64,000 bases of DNA from Anodontia alba (Eukaryota; Mollusca; Bivalvia; Lucinida; Lucinidae), in NCBI GenBank assembly GCA_964016985.1, contig OZ024829.1, positions 71,795,110-71,859,109 on the forward strand, written 5' to 3'. The position numbers and the translations under genes are program-made. The notes below the pieces were generated by a model that was given only the letters and a program-made list of their open reading frames with translations, was not told the DNA's origin and ran no database searches. Below, piece by piece: positions 9,726-22,160 of the stretch; positions within the stretch are counted from its first letter, which is position 1; each line of letters begins with the position of its first letter.

Positions 9726-11066
9726 CGAGGGATGTTCGAAATGAATTGCTTATTTCTATCTGGAGACTTCAAATTTCAAGTTAGCCCAAAAGTACTCATT
9801 TCATGCCCTCGAAGTACTCCCCGTGGCTAGAAATGCAAAGTTTCAGCCGATGTATCCACTTCTTGAAGGCGTCACGGTACGCTGATTTGGGCACAGTAAT
9901 AAGGTACTGATGAATGGCAGATCCAAGTGCCTGTCAGGACTGGTATTTCCGCCCAGCAAGGAATGCTTTCAATTTCGGAAACAAAAAGAAATCACATGGG
10001 GCAAGGTCTGGGGAATACGGGGGGTGAGGCAAAACAGTTACTTTTTCTTTCTTCAAAAACGCCGTAACTGTTGCGGAGGTATGAGCTGGGGCATTGTCAT
10101 GTAGGAGACGGACATATTTAAAACCAGTGGCAGGGCGTCGTTTCTGGTAATACTTTTTCAGTTTCTTCAGTACTACGTCTTTGTAGTACTTTCCGGTGAT
10201 GCTTTTACCCTTTTTCACTGGCACTTTTATTGCGACTCCTTCACCAGAGAAGAAGATTGCATACAAAACCTTCTTTGTACTCAAAAGAACGTTTGGCAAT
10301 TATTGGGCGTTTGCTGTGTTTAGTGGCCCAGATCTTATTGCTAACCTTTCTGACGGGCTCAAAATAATGGACCCAGGTTTCATCACCTGTGACGACATTG
10401 GCAAACTGCTTTTTGTCATATTATGGAAACATTTGAAGCAGCTTTTTGGCCACTTTAACCCTTTGCCTCTTTTGCTTGTCAGTCAACAGATGTAACACCC
10501 ATCTAGCAGAAATCTTTCTGACTTTCAAATGCTTCTTCAAAATAAGGTGAACCGTTGATAATGATATGCCTACCTTTCGTGCAATATCACGAACTGTAAA
10601 TCTGGCATCTCCTTCAATGATTTCCTTTATTTTGGAAACGATTTCTTTACGAGATGCAGATTTTGGCCTACCTGATTTCGGTGCATTTTTGATGGACTCT
10701 ACACCAGACTCAAATTTCTTTTTCCGCCGCCGAACTGTGTCATAAGACACACAAGAAGGTCCAAAAGCAGTAGAAATTTCAGTCATCAGCTTCTTCAAAG
10801 AACAACCAAGTTTTGAGCGAGCTTTGATGTAAGCCCGTATTTCATCTTTTTTGTCGACGCTTCTACCAACCATTTTTACTGCAGTGGTCAATGACTGCGT
10901 GTATTCAAATGGCAAATTTTATGTCTTACACTTAGTCTAACATGTACATTTATACACCATTGTGTAGATATTGAATAGCCCTATACAGGTATGTATTGGT
11001 TTTTATCGTGCCCCACGTGGATATCGAGCTAGAGGACAATAAGCAATTCATTTCGAACATCCCTCG
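9726..11066 (-). mobile_element. mariner family A, copy A1 (defective)
   Basis: A 1,341-bp element flanked by TA (9724-9725, 11067-11068). The ends begin CGAGGGATGTTCGAAATG in inverted orientation. It is inserted just upstream of the gypsy gag ATG. The coding strand is minus. Sequence is close to the intact copy at 61113-62452, so the family is young. Confidence 0.92.
9796..10873 (-). pseudogene. mariner A1 transposase, nonsense plus frameshift
   Basis: The frame opens at the ATG complementary to 10873 (MVGRSVDKKDE). It carries both N-terminal helix-turn-helix regions, then stops at about 10421, where the intact copy has an AAA Lys codon and this copy has TAA. Reading resumes with GDETWVHYFEP and is shifted again near 10285 by one extra T in GTTCTTTTGAG. 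The rest (9934-10299 frame) has HDNAPAH and YSPDLAPCDFF, so all three catalytic Asp codons survive. WVPHLLT reads WVLHLLT here. Both lesions are shared with copy A2, so they predate the tandem duplication. Confidence 0.9.
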
Positions 11067-11089
11067 TATTTATCTGATACTATTACAAT

Positions 11090-12304
11090 ATGTCAGATAT
11101 AACTGAAGAAGAAGGTGCCAAGCTGATTGAGGCCTTTAACAAATTAAAGTTAAAGCCCAAAGCTGACACATCAGAAGATTTGGCTTAAGTCCTATGCTGC
11201 TGAGGCTATTGTTAAAACTGAGCCAGGTACAACAACAGCTACCACAACAGCTGCGGTTACTGTGGTAACCACAAACCAGCAGCCTAGAATATCACTATGT
11301 TATGGTGATAAGGTAAAAGGAGAGGCCACATATGCCCAGTAAGTATATGAAGTTGAATGTCTCCTTATAGAGAAGACACAAAAACCTGAAGCTTTGGCTC
11401 AGGCTATAAGAAGGCGAAGCCAGCAATTTGGTTCGTAGATTAGGTATTGGGGCCACTATTCCAGAGATATTAGAAAAAAAAGAGAGTGTCTATGGTGAAG
11501 TAGACACAAAAGAACACCTGTTGGCTAAATTTTATTGTGCCAAACGGGAAGAAAATGAAGATGTGACCAAGTATTTATGTAGACTGGAAGATATCCTTTC
11601 TACAGCTGTTGAAAGAAAGATTATAGAGCCCACTAAGGTCTATGAAATGTTAAGAAATATGTTTTGGCAAGGTCTTAAGCCTGCCCTGAAAGACATTTCA
11701 GGATATAAGTTTGAAAAAATTACAGACTTTGATAAATTAAGGGTAGAAATACGTAAATTAGAGCAAGATCATTTAGTCTCCTGTCAGAAAACAACACCCT
11801 GTAGTATAATTACTAAAGATAAGGAAGAATAGTCAGAATTAAAAGAAATGAAATCAATGATTAAATCACTGACAAAAACAGTCAAACAGTTGGAAAGCAA
11901 AGTACATCAAACACCCCCAACAATACAGTGGAACACACACAACCCTAATTATAATAGTAACTCAATAAGGGGAAATTTTCAAAATAACAGGGGAAGGGCT
12001 TTTAACAGTTCACATTATAAAGGTCCATCTAGAGGCAATACTCAAGATTTTAGTCCTAATATTAGATCAAATTCATCATCTTTTCAACAGCAGGGTGGAA
12101 GAAAAACTTTTAATACTTTTCAAGGGTAGTTCTTTTCAAGGTGCTTATCAAGGTGTAAGTCAAGAATATGGTCAAAGAAATGATCAAAGTCCAGAAGAAA
12201 GCACTTTTAATAGAGGTCCATTGTGTTTCAGATGTCGCCAGTATGGCCATTATCAGTGGCGTTGCCCAGTGAGAATGGACCATAGTAGGAACCATTTAAA
12301 CTGA
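11090..12304 (+). pseudogene. Ty3/gypsy gag, copy 1
   Basis: It starts at ATG 11090 (MSDITEEEGAKLIEAF), 23 bases after the mariner, with a stop at about 11187 and at least two frame changes. The capsid-like core (11428-11832) reads continuously, with EVDTKEHLLAKFY and MFWQGLKPALKD. A Gln/Asn/Arg-rich linker (11848-12129) follows, then a CCHC zinc knuckle, CFRCRQYGHYQWRC (C-x2-C-x4-H-x4-C), at 12225-12270. Gag would package the element RNA. The 3' half of this element in copy 1 is missing, because the duplication junction replaces everything beyond 14591. Confidence 0.75.
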
Positions 12305-12309
12305 CACAA

Positions 12310-13388
12310 ACCTATGGACAGAAGTGGTCTTTAGGTTTCAACAGTAAATGCCCCAAAGTATCTAATATCATAGGCAGCAGCAATGAGGCCAACATGCTTA
12401 TAAATAATATAGAGACAAATGCTTTACTAGACACAGGTTCATGTGTTAGTACAGTCAGCAAGACATTTTATGAAAACAATTTTAAACATCTAGAGCTAGA
12501 GTGTTCTGATGGTCAGTCATTGCCATATTTTGGTTATATACAGGCTGATATTCAGTCAATAGATTTTCCTACTGATTATGTACAAAGTTGTATTATATTA
12601 GTAGTGCCTGACACTGATTACAATACAAATGTACCAGTGTTATTGGGAACTAATGTCCTAGTAGAATTTTTAAACAATTGTAAAGAAAATTTAGGTGTAA
12701 ATTTTCTTCAGAACGCTAATTTACACACTTCCTGGTATTTAGCATTCAGATGTATGGTTGTAAGGGAGTAAGAGTTTAAGAAAAATAAAAACAGGTTAGC
12801 AGTTATACGAAGTGCTGAACTTAAAAATATAACTATTCCAGCAAACAGCACTGTCACGATACAAGATGTAACTGCTAAAGAACTAGATCACAAACCTACA
12901 TGTGCTATGTTAGTACAGACAGAAGACTATCATACCAAATGACTTTGATGTCACTCCTGCCGTGATAAATTATATTTTTGGGAAAAATGGTATGGTAGAT
13001 GTACAAATAACAAATGTTACAACTTCAACATTACTGTTCCACCCAGAGCAGTATTATGTGAGTTACAGCCTGTAAATGTAGACTTAGATTACTCAGTTAC
13101 AGAATCTGCTGTTACAGAAGAATCACTGTTCGATAAAGTTTCTACTGAAACTGTTGGTTTATCAGCACATGAAGTTGAAAAAGTGAAAACACTTTTACTT
13201 TAGCATGAAGACATTTTCTCTTCAGGGGACACAGATATAGGACATTGTACATTTGTTGAGCATAAAATCAATCTCACAGATGAAACCCCTTTCAAGCAAA
13301 GGCACAGGCGTATCCCTCCAGCCATGATCGATGAAGTAAGAGCCCATCTTGAACACCATGGGCATCAAATGCCGTGTTAGTAAGAAAC
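12310..13388 (+). pseudogene. Ty3/gypsy protease and start of RT, copy 1
   Basis: 12394-12771 is a retropepsin-like domain with the active-site NALLDTGSCVSTVS and the later PVLLGTNVL block. A stop at 12771 is followed by broken frames. 13200-13330 has HEDIFSSGDTDIGHC and ETPFKQRHRRIPPAMI, the usual entry to gypsy RT. Reading ends at NAVLVRNK (about 13388), where a MITE interrupts the RT. The next RT block (KDGKIRMCVDYRQLN) is found only at 25593, after copy 2. Confidence 0.75.
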
Positions 13389-13720
13389 AAGCAAATTCCA
13401 TAGGGAATTTATGACCCCCGCCTTATTTTTATTTGAGCTGTTAAAAATGAGTAAGTTAACCAGAGGACCATTGGTCCTGTATCACTTTCCTAAGTAATGA
13501 AGCAGGAAAAAAACTGAAGCTAACAAGTCTAAGTTAAAAATGTGAAAAAGTGAAAAAAATAATTCAAGGGTTCTGTTGAAAGCACGTGCATATCTCCGGA
13601 TCATAATAAAATCACATGTAAAATTTCAGAAAGATAGGTTTAAAACTACTTTATATATACTTTCATAGTATTGAAGAATGAAAAGGTTTAAGTTAAAAAT
13701 GTGAAAAAAAGTATAAAAGT
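13389..13720. mobile_element. Left part of tandem-repeat MITE inserted in gypsy RT, copy 1
   Basis: It begins with a TTTATGACCCCCGCC end, which pairs inverted with GCGGGGGGCAGAAA at 25587-25600 after copy 2. The interior is made of ~160-bp units containing CTAAGTTAAAAATGTGAAAAAGTGAAAA. In this copy only the left part remains; a mariner and then the duplication junction follow. Confidence 0.6.
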
Positions 13721-13722
13721 TA

Positions 13723-14591
13723 CGAGTGTCCTGCAGAAAGTTTTGTCACTGGGTTCGGATTACTTCAGAGCTACGTTTTATCAAACATATTTTTAATACA
13801 AACCTCCAAAGTATTCCCTCTTTACTGAAACACATTTTTGTAACCTTTTTACCCAGTCGCGAAAAGCAGATAAATAGTCTTCTTTTGGTATCTGTTGGAG
13901 ATACTGATAAATAGCGCTGCCAAGAGAACTGCTAGACGTATACTTATTTCCAGAAAGCATTTTCTTAAGCCTTGGAAATAAAAAGAGTCACAGGGACTCA
14001 GGTCAGGTGAATAAGGCGGATGCTTTAAAACTTTCACCTTTTCAGAAGCCAAAAAAGACTTAACAACCTCACACTAATGAGAGGAGGCATTGTCATGTAA
14101 AAGGTGGACTCCTGACCATCCTTTGCTTGGTCGTTTCTTATTGTAAAACTCTTTCACTTTCTTCAGTACAGAATTCTTGTAGAATCGGCCAGTGACTGTA
14201 TGACCAGATGGATAAGGCACTTGAACGATGGCCCACTTGAATTAAAGAAAATTGCGTACAACATCTTTTTATGGTTCTCTTGGCAATACATGGGCGTTTT
14301 TGATCTTTTCGCTTCCATTGCTTATTATCAGCCCTTCTTTGTGGCTCAAACATGTGCACCCAGGTTTCATCACCTGCTAGCAAGTTAGAAATAACCCGAT
14401 TATTACTGCCTTTGTATGTTTTCAAGTTTCCGGGCACATTTAAGGCGTTGTGTCTTTTGCTCCTCAGTGAGTAAATGAGGTACCCACCTAGCGCAAACCT
14501 TTCTCAGGTCCAAACGCTTTTTCAGAATTGTTTGCACACTGCCTTCTGATATGCCAGTACAACTAGCTATATCTTTGACAGACAATCGCGC
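13723..14591 (-). mobile_element. mariner family B, copy B1, truncated at the duplication junction
   Basis: The left end (TA 13721-13722, then CGAGTGTCCTGCAGAAAG) matches the inverted right end seen in the full copy at 24899. The coding strand is minus: YSPDLSPCDSF near 14000, GDETWVHMFEP near 14365, WVPHLLTEEQK near 14490. The element is cut at 14591, where DIRS RT sequence begins, and lacks the transposase N-terminus and one terminal repeat. The first base that differs from the full copy marks the duplication breakpoint. Confidence 0.85.
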
Positions 14592-14875
14592 GTCTTTCTT
14601 CCTGACAAAAAGCTTCAGAAATTCAAAAACACAGCAAAATTGTTACTTTCATCAGAGACTGTTGTTATTAGACTTTTAGCATCTTTTATTGGTTTAATTA
14701 TTCATGCCTTTCATGCTGTTTTGGAGGCTCCATTGCATTACAGGACTGGAGAGAGAAAAATGCACAGGTTTGGGGTTATCCAAGGATTATGAGCGTAAAA
14801 TTAAGCTTTCCCCTATCAGCAGGTTACAAATTAGGTGGTGGTTAGATAATGTTGATAAAACAAGAGGCCCACGGG

Positions 14876-16684
14876 TCGCTCACCTGAGTGACATAGCCAC
14901 TGCAGATATGCAGATGTTATGCAACATTTTTCCAATCCTGTCATCGCAAGATCATCATTTAAGCAGTTCTTTATTTTGAAGAAGATATATGGCATGCCAG
15001 TCAATTGAGCGTGATCATTTGAACAAACTCTAAATGGCAGCCAGCTTGGATTTACGATCGGCACGATTTTAGCTATTTTTGATCTACGAGTCACCCCAAT
15101 GCTTCCTACCAAGTTTCGAGTCAACTGGCCTTTCAGTTCAGGAGAAGAGGCGAAAAATAGATTTTCAAGATGGCTGCCATGGCGGCCATCTTGGATATCT
15201 ATTGGCACGATTTTAGCTATTTTGATCTACAAGTCACCCCAATGTCTCCTACGAAGTTTGGAGTCAATTGGCCTTTCGGTGCAGGAGAAGAAGGTAAATA
15301 TAGATTTTCAAGATAGCGGCCATGGTGGCCATCTGGGATTTCTGATCAGAACGATTTTAGCTATATTTGATCTACAAGTCACCCTAATGTTTCCTACTAA
15401 GTTTCGAACCAAGTGACTTTTGGGTTCAGAAGAAGAAAAAAATAGATTTTCAAGATAGGCACCATGGCGGCCATCTTGGATTTACGATTGGCATGATTTT
15501 AGCTATTTTTGATCTACAAGTCACCAAATGCTTCCTACTAAGTTTCGAGTCAACTGGCCTTTCGGTTCAGGAGAAGAAACGAAAAATAGATTTTCAAGAT
15601 GGCTGCCATGGCGCCCATCCTGGTTTTACGATCGGCATGATTTTAGCTATTTTTGATCTACAAGTCACCCCGATGCTTCCTACCAAGTTTGAAGTCAACT
15701 GGCCTTTCGGTTCAGGAGAAGAAGCGAAAAATAGAGTTTCAAGATGGCCGCCATCTTGGATTTCCGATAGGCACGATTTTAGCTATTTTTGATCTATAAG
15801 TCACCCCAATGCCTCCTACCAAGTTTGGAGTCAATTGGCTTTTGGGTTTAGGAGTAGAAACGAAAAATAGATTTTCAAGACGGCAGCCATGGCGGCCATC
15901 TTGGATTTCCGATCGGCACGATTTTAGCTATTTTTGATCTACAAGTCATCCTGATGCTTCCTAGCAAATTTGGAGTCAATTGGCCTTTTGGGTCACGAGA
16001 AGAAGCAAAAAATAGATTTTCAAGATGGCCGCCATCTTGGATTTCCGATCGGCACGATTTTAGCTACTTTTGATCTACAAGTCACAATGATGCTTCCAAG
16101 CAAGTTTGGAGTCAATTGGCCTTTCGGTTCAGGAGAAGAAGCGAAAAATAGATTTTCAAGATGGCGGCCATGGTGGCCATCTTGGATTTCCGATCGGCAC
16201 GATTTTAGCTATTTTTTATCTACAAGTCACCCTGATGCTTCATAGCAAGTTTGGAGTCAACTGGCCTTTCGGTTCAGGAGAAGAAGCGAAAAATAGATTT
16301 TCATGATGGCGGCCATGGCGTCCATCTTGGATATCCGATCGGCACGATTTTAGCTATTTTTGATCTACAAGTCACCCTGATGGTTCCTAGCAAGTTTGGA
16401 GTCAATTGGCCTTTCGGTTCAGGAGAAGAAGCGAAAAATAGATTTTCAAGATGGCGGCCATGGCGGCCATCTTGGATTTCCGATCGGAACGATTTTAGCT
16501 ATTTTTTTATCTACAAGTCACCCCGATGCCTCCTACCAAGTATCAAGTCAATTGGCCCAGGGGTGTAGGAGGAGTAGGCTTTTAAAGCAATTGTTGACGC
16601 CGCCCGACGCACGACGGACGACGCACGACGGACATTGACTGACCACAATAGCTCACCATGAGCACTTCGTGCTCAGGTGAGCTA
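14876..16684 (+). mobile_element. Tandem-repeat-core element H1, second copy
   Basis: Duplicate of 4751-6559 with the same ~145-bp units, terminal TCGCTCACCTGAG and terminal hairpin (16649-16684). It differs from the first copy by three single bases that I could see (15408, 16490, 16606). Confidence 0.7.
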
Positions 16685-17666
16685 AAAATGGAAAGCCTAT
16701 CAGACCTGAAAAGCCAACTGTTTTTATTCAAACAGACTCCTCCCTTATAGGGGAGGGGGGGGGGTGCATTTGATGTAAAATCTTGCGTTTCCACTAGCGA
16801 AGGTAGGTGGACTGAGGCTGAGGGCAATTTTCCCATAAATTATTTAGAGCTCCTTTCCATTTTTCATGCTCTGAGGGCTTTTAGCTGAGAAATGACTACT
16901 GTACATGTTTCTAGTCAGTCTGACAGTACATGTGCTATAGCCTACATTAATAATATGGGTTGAATAGGCTCGCTTATTATGGACTTGCTGGCATCAGAAT
17001 TATGGCAGTGGTGTTTGCAAAAAGATATTTTTATATCGGCCTCTTTCATACCTGGAATTTCTAACGTGGACGCGGATTTTAACTCGAGAAACTTTTCAGG
17101 TTCCACTGAATCGATAATAAAAAAGGAGCTTTTTCTGCGGCTATGTGAACAAACTTTTTATCCTGATGTTGATTTGTTTGCTTCATCCATTAATCTTAAT
17201 TAAGGTTGATAGGTTTGTTTCATGGTTTCCACAACCAGAAGCATGGCGTTGTGATGCTTTCTCTTTTAGTTGGAAGGATACACTTCCTTACATTTTTCCT
17301 CCATTCACCCTTATCAGAAGAATCCTAAATAAGATTGTAAAAGATGAAGTAGACAGAGTTTTGATGATAATACCACACTGGACTTTTTAGTCGTGGTTTC
17401 CACTGCTTTTATCAATGTTGATTTCTTCTCCCATCAGAATTCCAAGACATGCAGATCAGTTGACGCAGCCACACAATGGTCATCATCATCCCTTGGGGAG
17501 AAAGCTATCGCTGATTGGGGTTATTGTCTCAGGGCGTCCCTCCAAACAACTGGCGTTTCAGCAGACGTTACTAGAACCATCATGGGGTCATGGAGACAGG
17601 GTACTATCAAACAATACTCATTGGCATGGCAGAAGTGGTGTCTTTGAATTTTTCAAAAAAGACTAA
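16685..17666 (+). pseudogene. DIRS RNase H and linker, copy 2
   Basis: Duplicate of 6560-7540, including the same stops. NVDADFNSR is at about 17065-17095, and DAFSFSW and FPPFTLIRRIL at 17250-17325. The poly-G near 16750 is one base longer than in copy 1, which changes the frame there. Confidence 0.65.
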
Positions 17667-17743
17667 TCCGATTCGTACGGTTGGAGTGTTCTAAATTACT
17701 TACAGTTTTTGAAGACATTAGGTAAGTCTTATAGTGTAGATCT

Positions 17744-18449
17744 ATGTTGCTACAGACATTGAAATTATTAGGGAATTCATGGTGTGATAATACAGTACTC
17801 ATTACTCGTTTTATGAATGGCTTATATAATGAAATTCCACCTCATCCTTGTTATATTTCTTCATGGGATGTTTCTGTCGTGATTAACTACCTTAAATCTC
17901 TTTTTCCCTTGGAAAATCTTGACTTGAAAGCTTTGACTTTGAAAGTAGTAGCGCTGGTCTCTTTGGCAATAGCTCCAAAGGCTCAGACTCTAGTGGCTTT
18001 AAATTTAGAATAAAGTAAAAGTTCCTGTTAACAAAGTATTAAAGACGTCAAAACCAGTAAAGACAGTTCAGATTGACGTTCCTCATTTTAAGGAGGATGT
18101 ATTGTGTCCTATGCATACTTTACTTTTTTATTTAGACAAGACAAAAGGTATTCGTAAGTGTCGTCAAGTATTTATTTCTTATGTTTCATATAAGTCTGTG
18201 TGTACAAAAACTGTTGTCAGATGGCTTAAGGAGGTGCTGAGTAATTCTGGTATGGATACTGGTGTGTTTAAGGGACATTCCTTTAGAGGAGCTGCTGCTT
18301 CAGCTGCTTTTAATAGAGGTTGTTCTTTACAGCAAATTCTTAAGAAAGGGGACTGGTCGTCTGTTAAAAACTTTAAAATGTTCTACTTGCATCCAGAATT
18401 TCATACATCTAATATTCAAGGTTCTTTTGTCAATGCTGTCTTGTCATAA
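17744..18449 (+). pseudogene. DIRS tyrosine recombinase, copy 2
   Basis: Duplicate of 7618-8323 with the same HxxR (GHSFRG), GDWSS and MFYLHPE boxes, and the same Lys in the first arginine box (APKAQTL). One substitution (C at 7678, A here) changes a Pro codon to Thr. The stop and frame change between the two halves are shared. Confidence 0.75.
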
Positions 18450-18587
18450 AGTACCTTTTGATTCCTGAAATGGCTTTTTTGCTTTACGCCATTTTCTTGA
18501 TCTTTAAACATGCTCTATACATGTGAAGCCAAAGGCTTGCGCAAAATAATGGACTCCTCATCCGAGCATTTGTGGTGGATGAGGGGT

Positions 18588-18920
18588 CCATTTTGTCCAT
18601 TTGTAGGTCATATGGCGATAAAGTCAAAGAAGTATTTTTAGAGTGTCCATATTATTCTGTTTCAATTTGGAATCACGTTAAAGCACATAAGGAAAGAGAC
18701 CTATTTAAACACTGTGACTCTGTTAGAGAATAAAATAGATTATTTAAATGCACAACTTCGTACATTAAATGAGAGCAACAAAATATCAGCTCCATTATTC
18801 AGTGTCGATTTGAAAAAGACCAGAAATAGTAATAAAGTTTATTCTAGACAGAAAATTTTATTTAGAGTTTTGACAGATGGTATTCACCCAAGTGAAATTT
18901 TAAGCAGATACTGGCGGTGA
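18588..18920 (+). pseudogene. SGNH-like ORF C-terminal part, copy 2
   Basis: Duplicate of 8737-9069, now lying directly after the truncated DIRS end, with the same DGIHPSEILSRYW ending. It has no N-terminal partner of its own. Confidence 0.4.
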
Positions 18921-19576
18921 CGTTTAATCTATTCACTTTTGGCCAGAGAATGTTTTGATTGAGATATGCATTGTTTACATTGTTGTGGATGCTTATAGGG
19001 TTGATGAGAACAGGGTCAGGTTTAGACATTGTGTCTGCCATATGTTCCCTGTGTAAATAGAATCCCTGTGGGACATGTCATAGCAGTGTATATTTGTGTA
19101 TATGCAGACTCTTTTACATCTCATAGTACCTTATGGTGGTTAATTATATTCAGTGGTGAAGTGCGGGTCTAAGTACTGTTTAGACATTGTGTCTGCCATA
19201 CATTCCTTGCACTTAACTATTTGTTTATGGAACATGCTATTATAATAGTACATTAATTTAATTGTAAGGTCAGAGTGTATTGAAATCTATGAACATATTC
19301 TATGTCAGTGATAATTTTGCAGTGTGAACAGTTTTTTCTAATGTTGACAGATATTGTATATTTGTTCTGAGACTGGAAGCAGTGTATTCAGTTCTTAGTT
19401 TACCACATATTGGGGTACCAAATATTTAGAGTTGAGTGTATATTACAGTGCTTGTGTTTCAGTTTACAGTGCTTAGTGCATTTGACACTGTAAAATAGTA
19501 GTGTTATTTATATAGTACAATTTATATTTTAACAACTTCTTGTTGAAGTATTTATATTAGTCAGTTAGAACAAGTA
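18921..19576. other. Non-coding leader/spacer, copy 2
   Basis: Duplicate of 9070-9725 with the same pair of 22-bp TTTAGACATTGTG… repeats. I see no gene. Confidence 0.5.
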
Positions 19577-20917
19577 CGAGGGATGTTCGAAATGAATTGC
19601 TTATTTCTATCTGGAGACTTCAAATTTCAAGTTAGCCCAAAAGTACTCATTTCATGCCCTCGAAGTACTCCCCGTGGCTAGAAATGCAAAGTTTCAGCCG
19701 ATGTATCCACTTCTTGAAGGCGTCACGGTACGCTGATTTGGGCACAGTAATAAGGTACTGATGAATGGCAGATCCAAGTGCCTGTCAGGACTGGTATTTC
19801 CGCCCAGCAAGGAATGCTTTCAATTTCGGAAACAAAAAGAAATCACATGGGGCAAGGTCTGGGGAATACGGGGGGTGAGGCAAAACAGTTACTTTTTCTT
19901 TCTTCAAAAACGCCGTAACTGTTGCGGAGGTATGAGCTGGGGCATTGTCATGTAGGAGACGGACATATTTAAAACCAGTGGCAGGGCGTCGTTTCTGGTA
20001 ATACTTTTTCAGTTTCTTCAGTACTACGTCTTTGTAGTACTTTCCGGTGATGCTTTTACCCTTTTTCACTGGCACTTTTATTGCGACTCCTTCACCAGAG
20101 AAGAAGATTGCATACAAAACCTTCTTTGTACTCAAAAGAACGTTTGGCAATTATTGGGCGTTTGCTGTGTTTAGTGGCCCAGATCTTATTGCTAACCTTT
20201 CTGACGGGCTCAAAATAATGGACCCAGGTTTCATCACCTGTGACGACATTGGCAAACTGCTTTTTGTCATATTATGGAAACATTTGAAGCAGCTTTTTGG
20301 CCACTTTAACCCTTTGCCTCTTTTGCTTGTCAGTCAACAGATGTAACACCCATCTAGCAGAAATCTTTCTGACTTTCAAATGCTTCTTCAAAATAAGGTG
20401 AACCGTTGATAATGATATGCCTACCTTTCGTGCAATATCACGAACTGTAAATCTGGCATCTCCTTCAATGATTTCCTTTATTTTGGAAACGATTTCTTTA
20501 CGAGATGCAGATTTTGGCCTACCTGATTTCGGTGCATTTTTGATGGACTCTACACCAGACTCAAATTTCTTTTTCCGCCGCCGAACTGTGTCATAAGACA
20601 CACAAGAAGGTCCAAAAGCAGTAGAAATTTCAGTCATCAGCTTCTTCAAAGAACAACCAAGTTTTGAGCGAGCTTTGATGTAAGCCCGTATTTCATCTTT
20701 TTTGTCGACGCTTCTACCAACCATTTTTACTGCAGTGGTCAATGACTGCGTGTATTCAAATGGCAAATTTGATGTCTTACACTTAGTCTAACATGTACAT
20801 TTATACACCATTGTGTAGATATTGAATAGCCCTATACAGGTATGTATTGGTTTTTATCGTGCCCCACGTGGATATCGAGCTAGAGGACAATAAGCAATTC
20901 ATTTCGAACATCCCTCG
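19577..20917 (-). mobile_element. mariner family A, copy A2 (defective duplicate)
   Basis: Duplicate of A1 with the same TA flanks, the same TAA nonsense codon near 20272 and the same one-base insertion near 20137. One substitution (20771) lies outside the conserved coding region. The transposase remnant spans 19647-20724 on the minus strand. Confidence 0.92.
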
Positions 20918-20940
20918 TATTTATCTGATACTATTACAAT

Positions 20941-22155
20941 ATGTCAGATATAACTGAAGAAGAAGGTGCCAAGCTGATTGAGGCCTTTAACAAATTAAAG
21001 TTAAAGCCCAAAGCTGACACATCAGAAGATTTGGCTTAAGTCCTATGCTGCTGAGGCTATTGTTAAAACTGAGCCAGGTACAACAACAGCTACCACAACA
21101 GCTGCGGTTACTGTGGTAACCACAAACCAGCAGCCTAGAATATCACTATGTTATGGTGATAAGGTAAAAGGAGAGGCCACATATGCCCAGTAAGTATATG
21201 AAGTTGAATGTCTCCTTATAGAGAAGACACAAAAACCTGAAGCTTTGGCTCAGGCTATAAGAAGGCGAAGCCAGCAATTTGGTTCGTAGATTAGGTATTG
21301 GGGCCACTATTCCAGAGATATTAGAAAAAAAAGAGAGTGTCTATGGTGAAGTAGACACAAAAGAACACCTGTTGGCTAAATTTTATTGTGCCAAACGGGA
21401 AGAAAATGAAGATGTGACCAAGTATTTATGTAGACTGGAAGATATCCTTTCTACAGCTGTTGAAAGAAAGATTATAGAGCCCACTAAGGTCTATGAAATG
21501 TTAAGAAATATGTTTTGGCAAGGTCTTAAGCCTGCCCTGAAAGACATTTCAGGATATAAGTTTGAAAAAATTACAGACTTTGATAAATTAAGGGTAGAAA
21601 TACGTAAATTAGAGCAAGATCATTTAGTCTCCTGTCAGAAAACAACACCCTGTAGTATAATTACTAAAGATAAGGAAGAATAGTCAGAATTAAAAGAAAT
21701 GAAATCAATGATTAAATCACTGACAAAAACAGTCAAACAGTTGGAAAGCAAAGTACATCAAACACCCCCAACAATACAGTGGAACACACACAACCCTAAT
21801 TATAATAGTAACTCAATAAGGGGAAATTTTCAAAATAACAGGGGAAGGGCTTTTAACAGTTCACATTATAAAGGTCCATCTAGAGGCAATACTCAAGATT
21901 TTAGTCCTAATATTAGATCAAATTCATCATCTTTTCAACAGCAGGGTGGAAGAAAAACTTTTAATACTTTTCAAGGGTAGTTCTTTTCAAGGTGCTTATC
22001 AAGGTGTAAGTCAAGAATATGGTCAAAGAAATGATCAAAGTCCAGAAGAAAGCACTTTTAATAGAGGTCCATTGTGTTTCAGATGTCGCCAGTATGGCCA
22101 TTATCAGTGGCGTTGCCCAGTGAGAATGGACCATAGTAGGAACCATTTAAACTGA
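20941..22155 (+). pseudogene. Ty3/gypsy gag, copy 2
   Basis: Duplicate of 11090-12304: ATG at 20941, early stop, capsid-like core at 21279-21683, basic Gln/Asn linker, and CCHC knuckle CFRCRQYGHYQWRC at about 22076-22121. This copy is in cis with the remaining pol at 25593-27690, so it marks the 5' half of the only near-complete gypsy element here. Confidence 0.75.
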
Positions 22156-22160
22156 CACAA

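Larger units (their letters stand above)
4467..14591. repeat. Tandem duplication unit 1 (10,125 bp)
   Basis: 4467 onward matches 14592 onward almost base for base. The unit starts inside the DIRS RT (at GTCTTTCTTCC) and ends inside a minus-strand mariner (…CAATCGCGC). By eye I found only five substitutions against unit 2 (5283, 6365, 6481, 7678, 10920), one poly-G length change near 6633, and a 275-bp segment present here but missing from unit 2. Confidence 0.9.
14592..18586 (+). mobile_element. DIRS copy 2, lacking gag, most of RT and the right terminal repeat
   Basis: This duplicates 4467-8460 plus the last bases of the element. It starts within the RT thumb and contains the RNase H pieces, recombinase and most of the internal complementary region. 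It ends at a junction of two GGATGAGGGG words. With no left end and a deleted right end it is a dead fragment. Confidence 0.85.

Noticed and set aside
10196..10495. Plus-strand open frames over mariner A1 (and 20047-20346, and the minus-strand frames at 61621-62268)
   Set aside because: Antisense shadows of the transposase gene.
13723..14591. Mariner B1 as an independent insertion
   Set aside because: It shares its left end, flanking MITE and lesions with B2; it is the duplicated, truncated copy, not a separate event.
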